Below, one piece after another: positions 36,819 to 51,100 of a DNA stretch of 64,000 nt. Location: the NCBI GenBank assembly GCA_949358305.1, contig OX442315.1:18936427-19000426 (forward strand), given 5' to 3'. Each line of letters begins with the position of its first letter. Position 1 is the first letter of the stretch. This stretch comes from Strigamia acuminata. Taxonomy: Eukaryota > Arthropoda > Chilopoda > Geophilomorpha > Linotaeniidae. A program made the translations under genes and the position numbers. A model generated the notes under the pieces. It saw only the letters and a list, made by a program, of their open reading frames with translations. It was not told where the DNA came from and did no database searches.

Positions 36819-39800
36819 CGGGTCCTGGGCCGCCCTAGGCCCACCCCCGCCCTGAAAATAAAGGTTATAAAAAATGACATGAGATTTGTTATCAAGTAAA
36901 ATCACTTCAGAAAAGGCATCATGGCACGCTGTGCACTATATTTTGTTATCGTATTCGCGTTTCCCCTCGCTCTTCATCGCTGCAAACTGCTTAAAGATAA
37001 CATCATTTAATCTTGCTTGCTAAACCTGACTTGCATTTGTAAAACATAAACAAAGACGTTTCTCGAGTTCTCCCAAAATTCGGGCTAATATTTTTCCGTT
37101 CAAGCTTGTGGTTTCGGTTTAAGCGGAGGAATAAATAAAGCAAATGGGCGGAGAATGGGAAAAAAATTGCAGATGTGCTAGAAAGTGTGGGCAATTAAAA
37201 CGCAATTATAGTTTGCAAAGCAGAATGAAAATATGCAAACTCTATAAAACCCGTTCTTCCAGCAGACTGTGTATAATCTGGAGAAAGCAATTAATTTCGG
37301 GTGGCAGTTTTTAGCGGTGGCGATTGCATTGAGGCAATTAATTGAGTTTACAAATGAAGTGCCAAAAGACTTAACCTTTTTCAATTGATAATAATGGCTA
37401 GTGGCGATAATTAAAGTCGTTTGTTATTGTGATGCGTAACTTGGAGGGGGAAAAAGTTATTCGCTTCATTTGTCGTCGTGTTTGATTAGCATCATTACAT
37501 ACGACTACGAGCATCCAATGCTCACAACTAGAACGGGCAGGAGGAGTTTTAATTCGGTGCATATGTTGTTGTTGTTGTCGGCCAATCTGGCACCATGGTG
37601 GGGGTCTGTAAAATGAGCCCGACGTCGCATTAACATGAGTGGTGATGAGTGTCATGGCGTCGTTCTGTACGTTTGTTTTGCCGTGTTTATGTTGGATCCA
37701 CGAATCGAGGGTGGTTGCCAAAAAGTCGTGGTTGTAATTTAATGTCGGCTGACAGAAATCGAGTGTCGATCTCCTGTAGTATTTGAAGCATGGGTGAACA
37801 AACATGTGTAATGGCTTCTTACGCTATGACGACTCCTCGTTTTCTCAAGATGGTGCCTTCAACAATCTTCCTGCTGATCCTTTAATCTCCTCGCATTTTA
37901 CCGTCTTTACAACTTTAGGTGCTTTTTTTTCCTTTTCCTTTTCTTTCTTTTCTTTTCTGAGGCTACTTTTCTCTACTCTTGTACGTAAAAAAATTGAATT
38001 TGATGGCGCTACTCTTGATCATCAAAATGAAGAGTACATTTTGTAATTTAAATATCCGGTTTGGCTTTAATTGGAAAATCGGTGGCTTTAGATCAGAAAG
38101 TAATTATCTAGAAGAAAATGAGAAGACACACGCCCCAGTCATTTTCATTATCAACAAACCACCTGACCTTGTCTTATAGGCGACTAAGACAAATTCTATG
38201 CCAAAAACTAAGTTTCATTAAAGTTTTTTTTTTTTTTTTTTTTTTTTTTTCTATATATATTTTTTTTATTTTAAATATCCTTGAGGGAGAAAAAAAAAGA
38301 TTGACGCATTCAAAAATTTGGCAAGAGAAACTGGGGCAAGACATTTTTCTTCCCTTCTTTTTCTATCGTTAACTTTCTTTACTTGTCTGCAGTCAGTTGC
38401 ATATACCACGTCGAAAAGTTGACTTGTCCGTCACCAATAGCAACGGATGGAAAAGCCATCCTCCACCTTTCACAACTGACTTGAAAAACAATTCTGAAGA
38501 ACTGAGCCACTTTGATGGCGTCTTTTTGGCTGTATTTTCAAGATTGCAAACTATTGGTCACTTATAAACAAAAAAAAAATACACACGAGATAAAAAGGAA
38601 ATAGTTTTTTAGTATATATCGAAGATAAACTTGAAATTGAGAAAAGAAAAATGCTATAACGAACAAATATTTTTTGCTATCAGTAGAAAACACGGGTCTA
38701 CTAGTAGCGAAGTATAAAATCGTTGACATCCAAAAGTAATCAATTTTGCATGGGTTCACTAAACGATATGTTGGGGTCCTGGAACGTGGGAAAGGGAAGA
38801 GAGATAAGGAGTATCGCACCTGCATTAGTCTTTGGCGCCTACGTGAAGGTTTTCCTTCAACCATTTGACATAATCACTCATAACATACTAAAATCTACTT
38901 GTGTATGAGCTTGTCAAATGTTAAGTAAATTGAAATTGATTTAAAATGATAAAAAAAAATGAAAATACGGTTATGGAAAAGTCGATGATTGCATATACGG
39001 TATACTGTACGCTGTGCCCCTGTCGTTTCTTGTTAATTAGTAAAAGTGTGGAAACTGCTCGCCATATTTTACGAGGCAAAAACTTTGCCATTAATGGGTT
39101 GTAACCTAATTGTTAAAAATTGCAGTGTCACTTACAAACGACCCTTTAAAACTTGCATGAATGTGTAAAATATAGGTACGCGCTACGCGTACTGTTTGGA
39201 TTTTAAAAATAAAATTAAAAATTAAAAATTGTTGAAATGATTCACGATTCGGTTCGAGGTTTGATGAATGTCGAATTCTGAATCGATTCAGGCTCCACAA
39301 TGTTTTTGGTTAGTCTGGTTACATAATGTATGGCATTATAACGTGTATTTGAAGATTTATCGTGGGAAGCGAGATATTATTTCCACTATTGGGTCGAGCT
39401 TTGAATTGTTTTTCGAATCAATTCACAATTTAAAGGGAATCTGAATTGAATTCACATTTTTCGTTGTAACATGACGAGATTAAAGAAATGTTTGATTCTA
39501 TCTACGGAATTTAATATACAGCATGTACTTTCTTGTCTGTACATTTTTTGCTGATCTTTACTTTTAATATCGGTGTTATGGTGAATGTGCTACAGTGCTA
39601 TGTGCAAAAGGTGAACTTTCTACCCACCAAAAATATTAAATTAAACTTGCAGTTGCGTAAGTTAAAAGTCCGTTATGTGCAAGGTTTATGTATTTACTTG
39701 TTAGTCAGATAGAAAATGCTGACAGTTGAGATTTTTATTTTGTCCTGTAAGGATACTGCAGCATTCAAAGTTGTGACAGTTTTATGCAGTTAACATGTAT

Positions 39801-40059
39801 TGCAGAAAATAATAACTACCGTATTTGGCTGTGATCCCACTTGGCGCTGTACGGCTGTACTTGGCTAGTTTTGTAACAAATTTTATTTCGTACACTTTGT
39901 CGGTAATATCTCGTAATCATCATTAAGTTTTTTAAAATTTTTTTTTAATGTTTCATTTAACACCAAACAATAAAAAAAATTAAGTTGAGTGTTAAAATTG
40001 TGTGAGGGCGCACACGCCCTAGTTATAAGTGGTAAATGTTTATTGCATTTGTGGCCCGG

Positions 40060-40172
40060 TGTAAAGCAGCACTTTGAGGTGCGCATATGCACTTAAAAAG
40101 TGCATTTTAGCACCTAAAAATGGGCACCTTTGCGCATTAAAAGTGCACTTTTACTTCTAAACGGTGTCCATT
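40060..40172. repeat. Cluster of GCAC/GTGC palindromes
   Basis: TGCACTTAAAAAGTGCA, AGCACC, GGGCACC and AAAGTGCACTTTT lie close together and can pair into an extended imperfect hairpin. It may be the core of an unrecognised inverted-repeat element. Confidence 0.45.
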
Positions 40173-43100
40173 ACGCCACATTGTTTTGCACCTATAATAC
40201 ACACCCACTTTTTATTTCCAGTTGCACCATCAACCCTAGTAACCCCATTGTCACTTCATTTCATTAAATCTAGAAAAATGGCTGAAATGGAATAGTGAAA
40301 AAAAATTGAATAGCGACTAAACCTCAAGAATTAAATTGAATAATTTGCAGATAAAGGATTAAAATTCGGTTAGATTTAATTTCTTTTTTATTTCTGGCAC
40401 TCGGAAAAGGTTAGTGACGTGCTACTTTTATTCAGGAGATAAAAATTATGAATATTTATAAGCATAATTAGAATTTAATCTTTAGAATGTCATATTTGAC
40501 TTGGAGCTTATAAATTTGAAAGAAAACAGAAAAACGCACTTCATTTAATTTTTAATGCATTTTTTATTTTTATTTCTAACTATAAGAACTATAAGAAATT
40601 TAAGAGCAAGCGATGATAAGAAGTGAGAAAAAAATCGTGTGACATCGTCTGATCATTTAGTTGGGATTACCATTATTATTGCATGGGGTAATCCGATTGC
40701 GCTAATTCATTATAAAGGAAAAGAATAGGAGGTAATGCTATTTATTACGTTTTTCTTGCTTAATCCAACTCCGGAAAAATAACCCCATCAAGCTGACGTG
40801 CGTTTGGGATGTGGAAGATAGCAAGAGGAGAATGTTTTTGAATGAGTTTGAGACACGAAGATGTGGATTAAATCCTAGGGGATTAATATCACGTTGATTA
40901 TTAACCTGCTCCTTTTCTATAGCTGGAGTGAATAGTAGCGTCTGCTTAATTAGAGTAAACGTTGCTCGCGATGATAATTAAATTGTCTTTCAAAATGGAA
41001 CCGCAAATAATTGAGTTTTGGAAATTTTATTGATTTTTCAAAACATTTAAGATCTCTGCTTAAACGTTTGAAAAGTTGGAGGAATTGGTCAGTTAAGTAA
41101 ACAACACTAGCAATTCTTTTAGATAAATAAATGTATAAAAAGAAAATAGACAAGGAAAAAATTGAAAGCTAAACGTTTCGTTTGAAGTCTAAAAGAAGAG
41201 GCTGTGTAGCCGGCAGAACTGATGTTTTGTAACGTATGAGATTTGAATCTGTTTACTAGACACAGCTGAAGTCTTTCCTTAAAGTTCCTGTCTCTCCTCA
41301 CTTCTTTTTATCTTTTAAATTGGATGTTTGGTCTTATCACCTGGCGTAGTTCTCACCGTTTTAACGTATAAAAAGAAAGAAAGTAAAAAATAAAAAAGAG
41401 AAAAAAATCTCTAGACCTATTCAACATTTCCATATAGTGAGTGATGAAATATATTGGATGATGAAGCCTACTCAAGATGGAATCAGTGGAAACGAGAACA
41501 CTGTAAAAGCAGACGAAGTGAGAAAAGAAATAAAAAATAAAAAAAAATAAAAAAATAAAGAAAGAAGTTGGTGGACGTGCGGGTTGTGGCTGGGGTCACG
41601 AACAGCAAATCCTCGGAATAGGGTGTGAAGAGCCCGGTGGTTGAATTTTCGTTTTGTCGATTTAAGAAGGGAATAAAAAGGGAAGAAAAAAAATAAAAAA
41701 AAGACCCTCAGGACGTGGTATGAGAGAGAGAAGTGTATATGGGAATGGATGCGATTTCCACATTATCTCCCTCGAACGACAAGAGGACCTTGAGAAATTT
41801 GCTGATTGGTAATAGCTTCATATTTCAAGCCCAATGGCTAAAAGGAAGGAAGAGAGAGGCTGCATTATCCATTGGCAATGTGCCACTGCAGTCAGCAAAG
41901 AAGTGATGAAGCCGACACTGTTGCTTGATAGTGTTGTAGAGCCTAGTTGCAAGTTGGGCTTGCTCCTTAGCTGTCTCGTGCAGGAGGCTGGAGCTGCCTA
42001 AAAGACCACACAGCAGTATCAGCTTGCGCACAATTTGTCTTGGCTCTATGCGTGACAGTGTGCGTGTGTGTAATACGTGTTCGTTGAGGCTAAAAGTGAC
42101 AGCCGTGTCCAATAAAGTGCGTGACGGTCTCAAGTATTTCCGACTCCAACAAATGAGATAAAATCTTTTTTTAAGGACTTTGATTCCACTTTGTCTGTAG
42201 GCTAAAAGCAAGGCAAGTGTTTTCTACGGTATTGAGTTTTATGATCGACTGCCTCCATATGATCTAATCAAGCGGTTAAATTACCGAAATTGCTCTGGTT
42301 TCTTCCCTAACAATTTAGCCCTCTCAAGCGTCTGTGAGAGGTTAAATGAAGAGATTTCTTGGGTCAAATTTTTATTGGAAAAGAAGGTCGTCAACTGGAA
42401 TTCGTTTGCTCCGATGAGCACGCTAATGCGAGTAGCCTAGCTCAATTGAGGATGAGGAGGCGATGTGACAAATGTGCGCGGGATAATTAGCAAGTCTTAA
42501 ATAATTCTGCGATGAGATTTGCAACGGGTTTACGCCGGAAACGCTTTTATCTAGAATCAAGGCCAGTAAACCACCGTGGACGATGCATGGCTGAATCACT
42601 GAATCACTGAATGGCTCATGGCTGTTGCTGGTTAAAGATTTGCTTTTCCTTCTCGCGCATTCAGGCTTCTGTGCCTGCCGCTGCTTCCTAATTAGCACTA
42701 ATGAACGCGCTCATCCCCTAGGTCACTGCTCGGCCTTTAACTTCATCCGCGGATGCTGAGCGTGGATTCCCGTCAACACGTGAGTCGATATTCTCAGCAG
42801 ATGACTGAGACGATATATTGCGTCTGCCTTTGCTGTCCACCTTTCACGCCTGCGAAATATGACAAGGGGGAGTACTTATTGACAGGGATGATATGAATTT
42901 ATGAGAATGATTGACGGTGTTTTAACAAGTTTTAGACGTTTAAAAATCTGAAAAGTTGTTGCTGACATCATCTTTTTTGCTCCTGCAGCGAAGGAATTGT
43001 GCATTTTATCACTGGGATTCTTTTTAATCCTGTCTAATAAACTTGTGCATAAATTCTTGGACGTCTTTTGTTTTTCATTTTGTAATGAAGCAATTTGGGA

Positions 43101-46100
43101 GGCCAAAAATATTTCATGCACTCGCAAAACACACATCTTGCGATTGATGTCTTTTTAAGAATACGCTTTTTTTCGAGGGTTTATTAATCGGGTCTCTATT
43201 CTGCACTCACCATAAAACAAACATAAAATTTTCAGACATGAATAACATGAGCAACGAGCAAGGAGTTATTGATTTCCTTCAGTCATTTGAGTCAATAGGT
43301 TTCTTTCAACTTTAAAAGCAAAGAGTTTGTAGATGTTTTTTTTTCTTTTTTTTCTTTTTTTTTCGCCTTTTGCTGGTGTTTTTATTTAAAGGACACTCTA
43401 AATTCCATTTTCTGCTATTAAGTTCACCACCAACAAAAGCCGGTGGAGTTTTTCTCGTCTGCTAAAAGACAATCATAAACATTTGTTTAAACTTTTTTTT
43501 ATGGAAATTGGAACTGTTATATGCATTAGAAAAAGGAGACAATTTTCACGTCTCTCGCGTTCATGTACAGAAAAATAAATATAAGATACACGAGGAAAGA
43601 ATAATACAGAATTGGTAAAGTGTTTCGTACTTTTTTTAATTTTGCAATTTTAACAATTGAACTTTGGCATTTCACAAGGAATTTTTACGATAAAGATGAA
43701 ATCGACGGAGCAACTAGGCACTTGACACTGGCACAATAATAGCGGACCTTGCTTTCGAACTTTGGTGTTTATTCTGCTCGGGTTTGCTTTGCCAAGAGAT
43801 TCAGATTTTATTTTTCAGAATAATTTTTCATTTTAATGTTAAATTTTTGTGAAATTGAGATTCAAACTGCCAAGTGCGAAACAGATTAAGATTACCCCTA
43901 GTGTTTTAAAAATTTAAATACCGCGTAGCAGAATTGCTCTCTTTGCTAATAGACATTGGACCTTCAGACGTGTGAAATACAAATCTCGCTGAAACGGTTT
44001 TAGATGTGTTTTTATAATATTTTCGAATACCAACACATGAAATGTTATGATCCATTTACAAACAAATGGCAATAGAAATTAATTTTTTCTTTCGTTTTGC
44101 AAAATTATTAAAACGGTTGCATTCAACATTAAAATAAATTAATGACAATTTGTATACCTAAGTAGGTTTTAATTTCAGGTAGTGAATTGCTGCTAATTGC
44201 AGCTAATTTGTTTATTTTCAATAGCTTTTATTTTATCTAAAACAAAATTTGAAATGACCATAAATATTTTATTTTTTTAGTTATTTTATAGTCTATTATA
44301 TTATTTATTGTAATAAGTCACTTTTGGAGACGATTGCAAACAAAGGTAGCAGGAAATTTATTGTTGTATTTTTTATTTCTTTGCTTTAGTATTTGTTGTG
44401 TGCATGGTTTGTGGTTTGGGTGCTTAGCAACCGTTCTGCTAGGTTTCCTTGAGGACCGTTTGAGCCTCGTGATCGGTTAAGGACATTGCAGTATTGCCAA
44501 TAGACCTTGACCTCAAGAATAAGTTTTATTCTGCTCTGAACTCGATGTGAAATATTGCTGTGAAACACTTGGCTTGTGGCATATTTATCGCCCACTCCAG
44601 TTTAATAAAATGACTCGGGAAATGAAAAAACTTTATCCGGAGCACAGTACTTATTCAAAAGCAATTTCATGTAAATTCATGTGTATTGTGTTTTTTATAC
44701 TGTACATATAGTACTTGATTGATTTTTTTATTTGTATTCTGTTTGTGTGTTGTTGATTCAAGTTCTTTCACAATTTTCTTGAAAATTTTTCGTTTCAGGT
44801 GTTTACAAGCTATTAAGGAAAGTGTACACGAAAGTGTATACGAAACGGTTCTGCTGTCGTTGCTCCGCAATGCCATGTTGACATATTTTTCGGGATAACT
44901 TATTGACAACATTGAATGCAATATTTGAAAACATGCCACCTGCTGGAAATTAGCAACCGCTTATCATTTTTCAGGTACATGCAATTATTTTTATATTTAA
45001 ATAGTAATATTTAAAATTGTTTAATTTATTTAATGAGTGGTGAACCACCTGGAAGTGCACTGGTCTTTAAAATGTCTTTAAAATACATTAACACTTTTTG
45101 CCAATACAAACTAATGCAATTTTCTGAGGGCGCGCGAATTTTCCAGAATATACATTTGCTGCTTTTTTATATTCAAACAAAACCGGAGATGGAGAAGTTA
45201 ACCTTTTAAATATTAAATATTAAATATTAGGAGTAACTTTAAAATTTATTGAAAATGTATCTATTTTTTATGTTTGAACTTTCCATTTGTAAATGGGGAG
45301 AATATTTATGGGCTTTTTGAATAAAACCAGAAAAAGGAAAAAAATTAATTTATTGAGATTAATTACCTAAATATTTTCAGAAAAATAGAAGTATTTAATA
45401 AGGTAGTGAAGATTGCTCGCAGTACAGTATAGATATTAATTTGAACTAAATCTTAGAGCAAAATTCGTATCGGTTTTATGGGGTTCATTTTCAAAAACTA
45501 ATTAGAGGTTTGTCAATTTCACAGTTTCTCAATCTAAAAAATCATTAGAAAGCAGTTACTGAAAAAAATGAGATTAAAATTTTAATATTAAACAGAATCC
45601 CTATAGTTGTATGTTAATAAATCGCCTAAAACATTTTTTTTTTGCTTCAAAGTAACGTTCAATTTGGGATTTATCAATTTAATGTCTTTAGAGTACATTA
45701 TTTACAGAATTAGTTGGTTATCAATCACATGATAATGGAGGATGGAAACTGCAATGCATCTGTCTGTCGTCATTGTGGAGAGTTCCGTGTGTAAATACTG
45801 AAGGCAACTGTCATGGGTAATGTATAGCTACAAAGACGTGCACTTGCAGCAACACAATTCCCAACGATTTACGTCATTGTCATCCTTTCCTCTATTGCCG
45901 TGAGTCTTTGTAATGGCGCCCATCATGACATCAGTGCTAGAAATCACAGGGGTGAGGTGCTATATGATTCTAGCAATAACTCTTGAGCTCGTAAAGAAAA
46001 GGCCCACAAAATTGTTTGCTATAGGGCTTCCCAATATGTAGTATAACTCACAACTTTTCCTTTGTGCCAACATTCTGAATCTCGAGTGCACTCATAAAAA

Positions 46101-46171
46101 AACGTCGCCATTTTACTCCAATTGAGGTGTCCTGTGTGAGTTACTTCATAGAGGAGTAAAATAAGGATAAA

Positions 46172-46202
46172 TTATGAAGTGAACTAAAGATTCACTTCAT
46201 AA
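46172..46202. repeat. Perfect 12-bp stem, 7-nt loop hairpin
   Basis: TTATGAAGTGAA is followed by a 7-nt spacer and its exact inverse TTCACTTCATAA. A further ACTTCATA occurs at 46143. Confidence 0.8.
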
Positions 46203-46521
46203 ACTGCGGTTAACATTTAAATAATACAAGCTGGTTCGTGTGGCTCGACTTACGAACGACTCAACTTTAGGTTAAGTACATAATACAGTAACTTATACCA
46301 AATGAGAAATGAATAAACAATTAAGAGTGTCCATACTCCCGGAAGGACAAAGTGAACTAGAAAATGCACATTTATGCCTATAGCACAAGCTATATCATGT
46401 TTACTGCATCTGTTAAGTGCATCTGATATTCACTATTGGTTTAAATTTGTTTGTTAATGTTGTTAGTACAACAAAAGCTTTTTGTGCCTTAGGAAAATAG
46501 TCCAACCTGGTTGTGTACTGG

Positions 46522-46549
46522 AAATTAAATTAAATTAAATTAAATTAAA
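46522..46549. repeat. (AAATT)n microsatellite
   Basis: Five or more perfect AAATT units, followed by T and A runs. Confidence 0.9.
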
Positions 46550-47699
46550 ACCTTTTTTTTTAAAAAAAAATGTCAAGTTGGATTGAAATCAAGTGTTTTG
46601 TAGTTTAGTGTTAACCGAAGCGAATTTCAATAGTGAATCTTTGGTGTCTTGTAACGGCTAGTGAATACGCTTCATAAAGCCTGACAGAGTCAGCATGTGT
46701 CAGGTAGGGCGTCTCAGTCTGCTCATGTCTCCCTCAGCTCGATCGATAAGATGAGAAAAGGATCTTTTACTCCTCTTCCCACATGCAATTATCACGTCAT
46801 GGATGACGGAAGTGCGTATCTGGCGTTTACACAGAGATATCCGGCCATTCGATCCATTTCTATACCTTTCAGCCTTTTGCTTTTCTCTGTAGTTTTCTGA
46901 ACGAGAGAATATGACAGCGTTGTTTATAGTCCTTAGTCTGACATGATGCACTGCGAAGCCTGCGACGCCTCCGCCCACAACTAACGGCGCAAAGGAGCGA
47001 AAAATAATTTGGTGTCGCATACAGCAGCTACAGTCAAAAACGCAGTGTTATTTTCCACATTTCGAATGATATATATCTGTGGTCGGTTGGGATATGTGGA
47101 TGCTGTTTGTGAGAGTGGTCATTGGAATGCGAAAAGTTGCTTATGTACAAGAACATGCAAACCTTAGGACGCAAAGGGCTGCTTTCTCGTCTACTATCAA
47201 GATCTCATTTGCACGTCGTGCTACTGGTGCGTGGGTGTGGATGCATAATAGGATAGGCGGTGGCTTGTTACTGCTTGCGGCTACACTTTTGAGGTCTGCG
47301 CTACGTGCAATAGATTGTAAGGAGCAAAAAATGGATGAAGTGTGGGGAAACGTTAGATTCGGAATTTTCTTGAATGTTTTGCCCTGCTTGCGTAGTTGCA
47401 CTAGTGCAGCACTTGCTTAAGATGGTAGTGCGGGTAAATGGTTTAGCGTAGTCGCTCGATATGGGATTAGGGGTGTTGGGCTGCTCCTGCTTACACTAGC
47501 ATGCTTCTAACGCCTCGTCGCAAGGTCTTAGTCTGCGGACCATGTGATCTAATCTCCAGTGAGACATTGGGAGGATAGTAAAGGTATAATCAGAGGGGTT
47601 GGTCTGCTCCCATAAGATATCTATTTAAATTTGTGGGAAGTATCTATCGTGAAGTTAATATTTAAAATTAATATCCACGCGTATGGTTAAAAAGAAACA

Positions 47700-48170
47700 T
47701 TTGAATTATATATAAATGTATTTTGATATGCATTGGGGTTCATGAGAATGCATTTTGTAATACATTTTTGCATACTATTGGTTTGTAAATGATAATTTTG
47801 TAAAATGTATTATTAAATTATTATTGTTTGTCAAATATGAATGCATTTTTAAATATTTTTGTTTTTCAATTGTATTATGAAATGCATTACCTGTATTTAA
47901 TGAATAAATAATATACAGTCAAAGCTGTGTAGACCGGACATAGGACGGGTCCCAGAAACTTGTCCGGTCTAGGGAATGTCCGGATGGGAGAGGCGATTTA
48001 ACATTGCTGGGTATAGGGCGGGACCAAATTAGGCCCTCCAAACTGTCCGGTCTACACAGCTGTCCGGACGGTGCTATGTCCGGTCTACACAGCTTTGACT
48101 GTACTGTACTTAATTTTGCGAAGCGCTGTACATTTTGGAATGCATTAAGTGAAAAGCAATATGTTGTAAA
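47700..48170. repeat. Dispersed repeat (inverse of 19447-19620) split by a MITE
   Basis: The reverse strand of 47700-47790 matches 19519-19612, and that of 48145-48165 matches about 19455-19475, with the same order. The MITE at 47916-48101 lies between the two matching parts. Confidence 0.75.
47916..48101. mobile_element. 186-bp MITE with perfect 28-bp CAGTCAAAGCTGTGTAG termini and TA duplication
   Basis: CAGTCAAAGCTGTGTAGACC at the left is repeated exactly in inverse at the right end, flanked by TA on both sides. The interior has GTCCGG motifs in alternating orientation. The CAGT start and TA site suggest mobilisation by a pogo/Tigger-like transposase. Confidence 0.9.
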
Positions 48171-51100
48171 ATATACTAGTATTTTTGATCCAATTTTGGT
48201 TAATCACGGTTTAAATTTAATTCCTTTTTATCTCACTGTTTTATTTCAGTTTATTTTATGCAGTTAGGAATGATTTTAAACCATTCGTGGTAGGATCATT
48301 CCATTTTGGCAGCGATTTTGTAAAGCACACAGCAGAACACTTTGACTCGGAAAAATCATAAAATACACAATAACAAAATGCAACTTTAAAATAAGAACAA
48401 AAACAAAAAAACTCGGGCATCTTTTGAATGTAATATAATTACTTCCGAATTTGCTTTAAAACAAACAAAACATGTGAATTTTACTCCAGTAATTTAATCT
48501 GAATATTTATTTGTTTGAATAACACTTTTTGTGCAGCCGTATTAATGAAAGGTAAAGCGCTAAATTGAAACATGTTTTTCATTTATTTTTCAAGCGAATT
48601 TCTTCTTTGTTGTGCGAAGCGAATTTTTATGTTATTCAATATAGTTCGTATGGTTAAACACGGCTGAAATCGCATTAGCTGCTATCAAAACAGAGGTAAT
48701 GAGGCAACTATTGGCCCTCTGTTTCATCAAATATTCATGATTAATAGAGGATAACTCATCACTTTTCCCGTCATACTCGATAACGACTCGCCAGTTTTAT
48801 AGCATCTCGGCCCTTCTTTTAGCATTTTGCACATGCAAGGGCGTAACTATGTTACAGCCTTGCGTGTGTAATCTGATTTCCAGTGGCGCGTGTCTCATCC
48901 TTGTTAACCCGAATCAAGTGATGTCCTTTTTCATCCTTTTTTCATCTCTACTTAGCGCGCTCTCAATTCCATATCTTACAACTAAACTCCATTGTGTGAC
49001 CCACACGACACTCAGTCTTAGTCTTAAATCTCAAAAACCCAAATGACATAATATATTTGTCTGTTTACACAAACATGCGTCTGTTATTCAAGTTGAATTG
49101 CAAATTAGTGCGTAGAAACAAATTGAATCAAAAATCAATTAATAGTTTATAAAAAGAAGGGAAGGAAAGGTGTTATTCTAATGTTATTGTCATTATTATT
49201 ATTTGTAAATGACCGTATTTTACGAATCGGTTGAATAACTTTAGACACGATTCTTATGATCTGTTGAACACAACAGAGCAACAGATTTTTCCACATGGCT
49301 GGAAATGTAAATCTAGTCTTCATTGAATAAATAAACTTCCACCGACCGTTCTTTGTTTCGGGAACGACTCCGGAAATATAAAAATCTCAGTTGAACAAAA
49401 TATTGCTAGAAAAAAAAAGAATCTCTTTGATGTCAATATATGAGGTGCACAAAACGAGACATGGTTTTACACTTGTCAATTACCAAACTAGAAATCTGCA
49501 CGTCTGCACCTGACTAAAGGGGATGGCACTCGTCAAGTTTTTATGAGAGCGTGGTGACACTTCTTATTTCTTCCTCGCATCCATACCTGTCCCTTGCAGT
49601 TTTTTTTCTTATATTTTTTTTTTTTTTTTTTTAAATAATATGTCACTTTTGGAACTTATTTTTGAAACGCGACTATTTCTGTGCTCTTTTTCTTTTTAGG
49701 GAGAAAGCGAGGGCTTTGAAGAATAAATGTGCAATTGTAGAAAACAATCAAAATTTTTGAATAGTTGAAACAGTTTTACTTTCAATTGAATTATAACGTA
49801 TATAGGGTCATTTTAAAGGTATGAGATAATTTTTTTTTTTGCTTTCCCAATTCAAATTCAATTTGAAATTCATTGATTGCAATTTATTCTATCGTCTTCT
49901 CTTTTCCTCGATAACTTTTCTTTTGCCAATGCGAGGAAGAATGGATGAAGCACTGCCTTTACTGTGTATGGTAGTTCCTCACGTTTAATCTGATGGAAAA
50001 ACTTCTTTTGAAGAAATGAAAAGAAAAAAACAGGGAATTATTTTTTTTTTTTGGATGGGAGGAAAAAATAACGATTGAAACGCTTTGGACTTTTTTTTCG
50101 CATTCAAGTTTTAATGAAGATATATGAATTGCATGCTTGAAAGAATATGGCTTTTACTCGTTGATAATAAAACACGCGTGCATGTTTACTGCAAAATTGT
50201 CGTATTGTTTGAATATCACAGCATTTGCCTGGCCTGGACGAACCATGACCCAACACATGTATTTTGCACACAATAAAACCGCTTTTCTCCCATTTCTTTC
50301 GGGATGGCGAAAGGAATACGGGACTTTTATTAAAAGGCGTTCGTTGTCATGCCAACGGCTTGCACTGTGCTGAATCTGACATAGAATACCAGACTGAATT
50401 GTGGCTTTCATAGCCAACCGTATGCCATTTTTGAGAGTTTTAAATAAATCCGGAACCACTTTTTATGGTGCATAATGGGATTTTTGCACGAGTTTGTTTG
50501 CAAGGGTTAAAAATAACTTGAGACTTTCCCCCAAACGTTTTAATTAAAATTGTAAATAAAAACATGAATTGTTTGTGTAGTTTTAGATATAATTTTCGCA
50601 GAAAACTCATTTTACGTTACAATTAAGTTTGTTTCATTAATATTTTTAGTTAGTATGCAATTAACTTTTATTTAACAACTGGGGGGGCTTAATTTTTTTT
50701 TTATTTCTTTTATTTTTTTCTTAACTGTAATTAGCTGATGATGGATTATTTTCTGCACTGAATTGCCTAAATGTTCCTTTTTTTCCCTTCTATCTATGAA
50801 TCAGAGGAATTGTTATTGAGTTTTACCGGTAATCGAATGCTGTCTCTCAAGTGGAGTTTGGTCGAGTACAGTTCAGTTTCTCTTTCACCCGAGAGTTCTT
50901 ATCCTCTTGGCCCAACGATTCTGTCCACAGCCCACAAAAGCCGACATGTCACTCGAGGTGATGCGAGGTGAAACTCAGCAAAGGTGAGGGGTAGGGAAGT
51001 GCGAGTATTTTGAATTCGCACAATTTAACTTGCGAAATAGCTGCAAATGCAACAAGGTGTGATTTTGTGCTGTTGCGCGGAAAATCTTTTCCAAGCAGAC

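Larger units (their letters stand above)
36852..47699. other. Long non-coding region upstream of the myosin gene, part 1
   Basis: No exon with good borders, codon bias or recognisable protein could be found on either strand. The missing 5'-UTR exon of the myosin gene is expected somewhere here or beyond. Contents are AT-rich unique DNA, homopolymer T tracts (for example 38225-38250), a GTGCAC-rich block near 40060-40170 and a hairpin at 46172-46202. GC is locally higher at 46690-47450 without a convincing gene. Confidence 0.5.

Noticed and set aside
46700-47420. Overlapping 106- and 113-codon frames on both strands in a GC-richer patch
   Set aside because: Neither resembles a known protein, neither has splice borders, and both arise where local GC lowers stop frequency.
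48004-48267. 87-codon plus-strand frame
   Set aside because: It starts inside the MITE at 47916-48101 and runs into unique AT-rich DNA.
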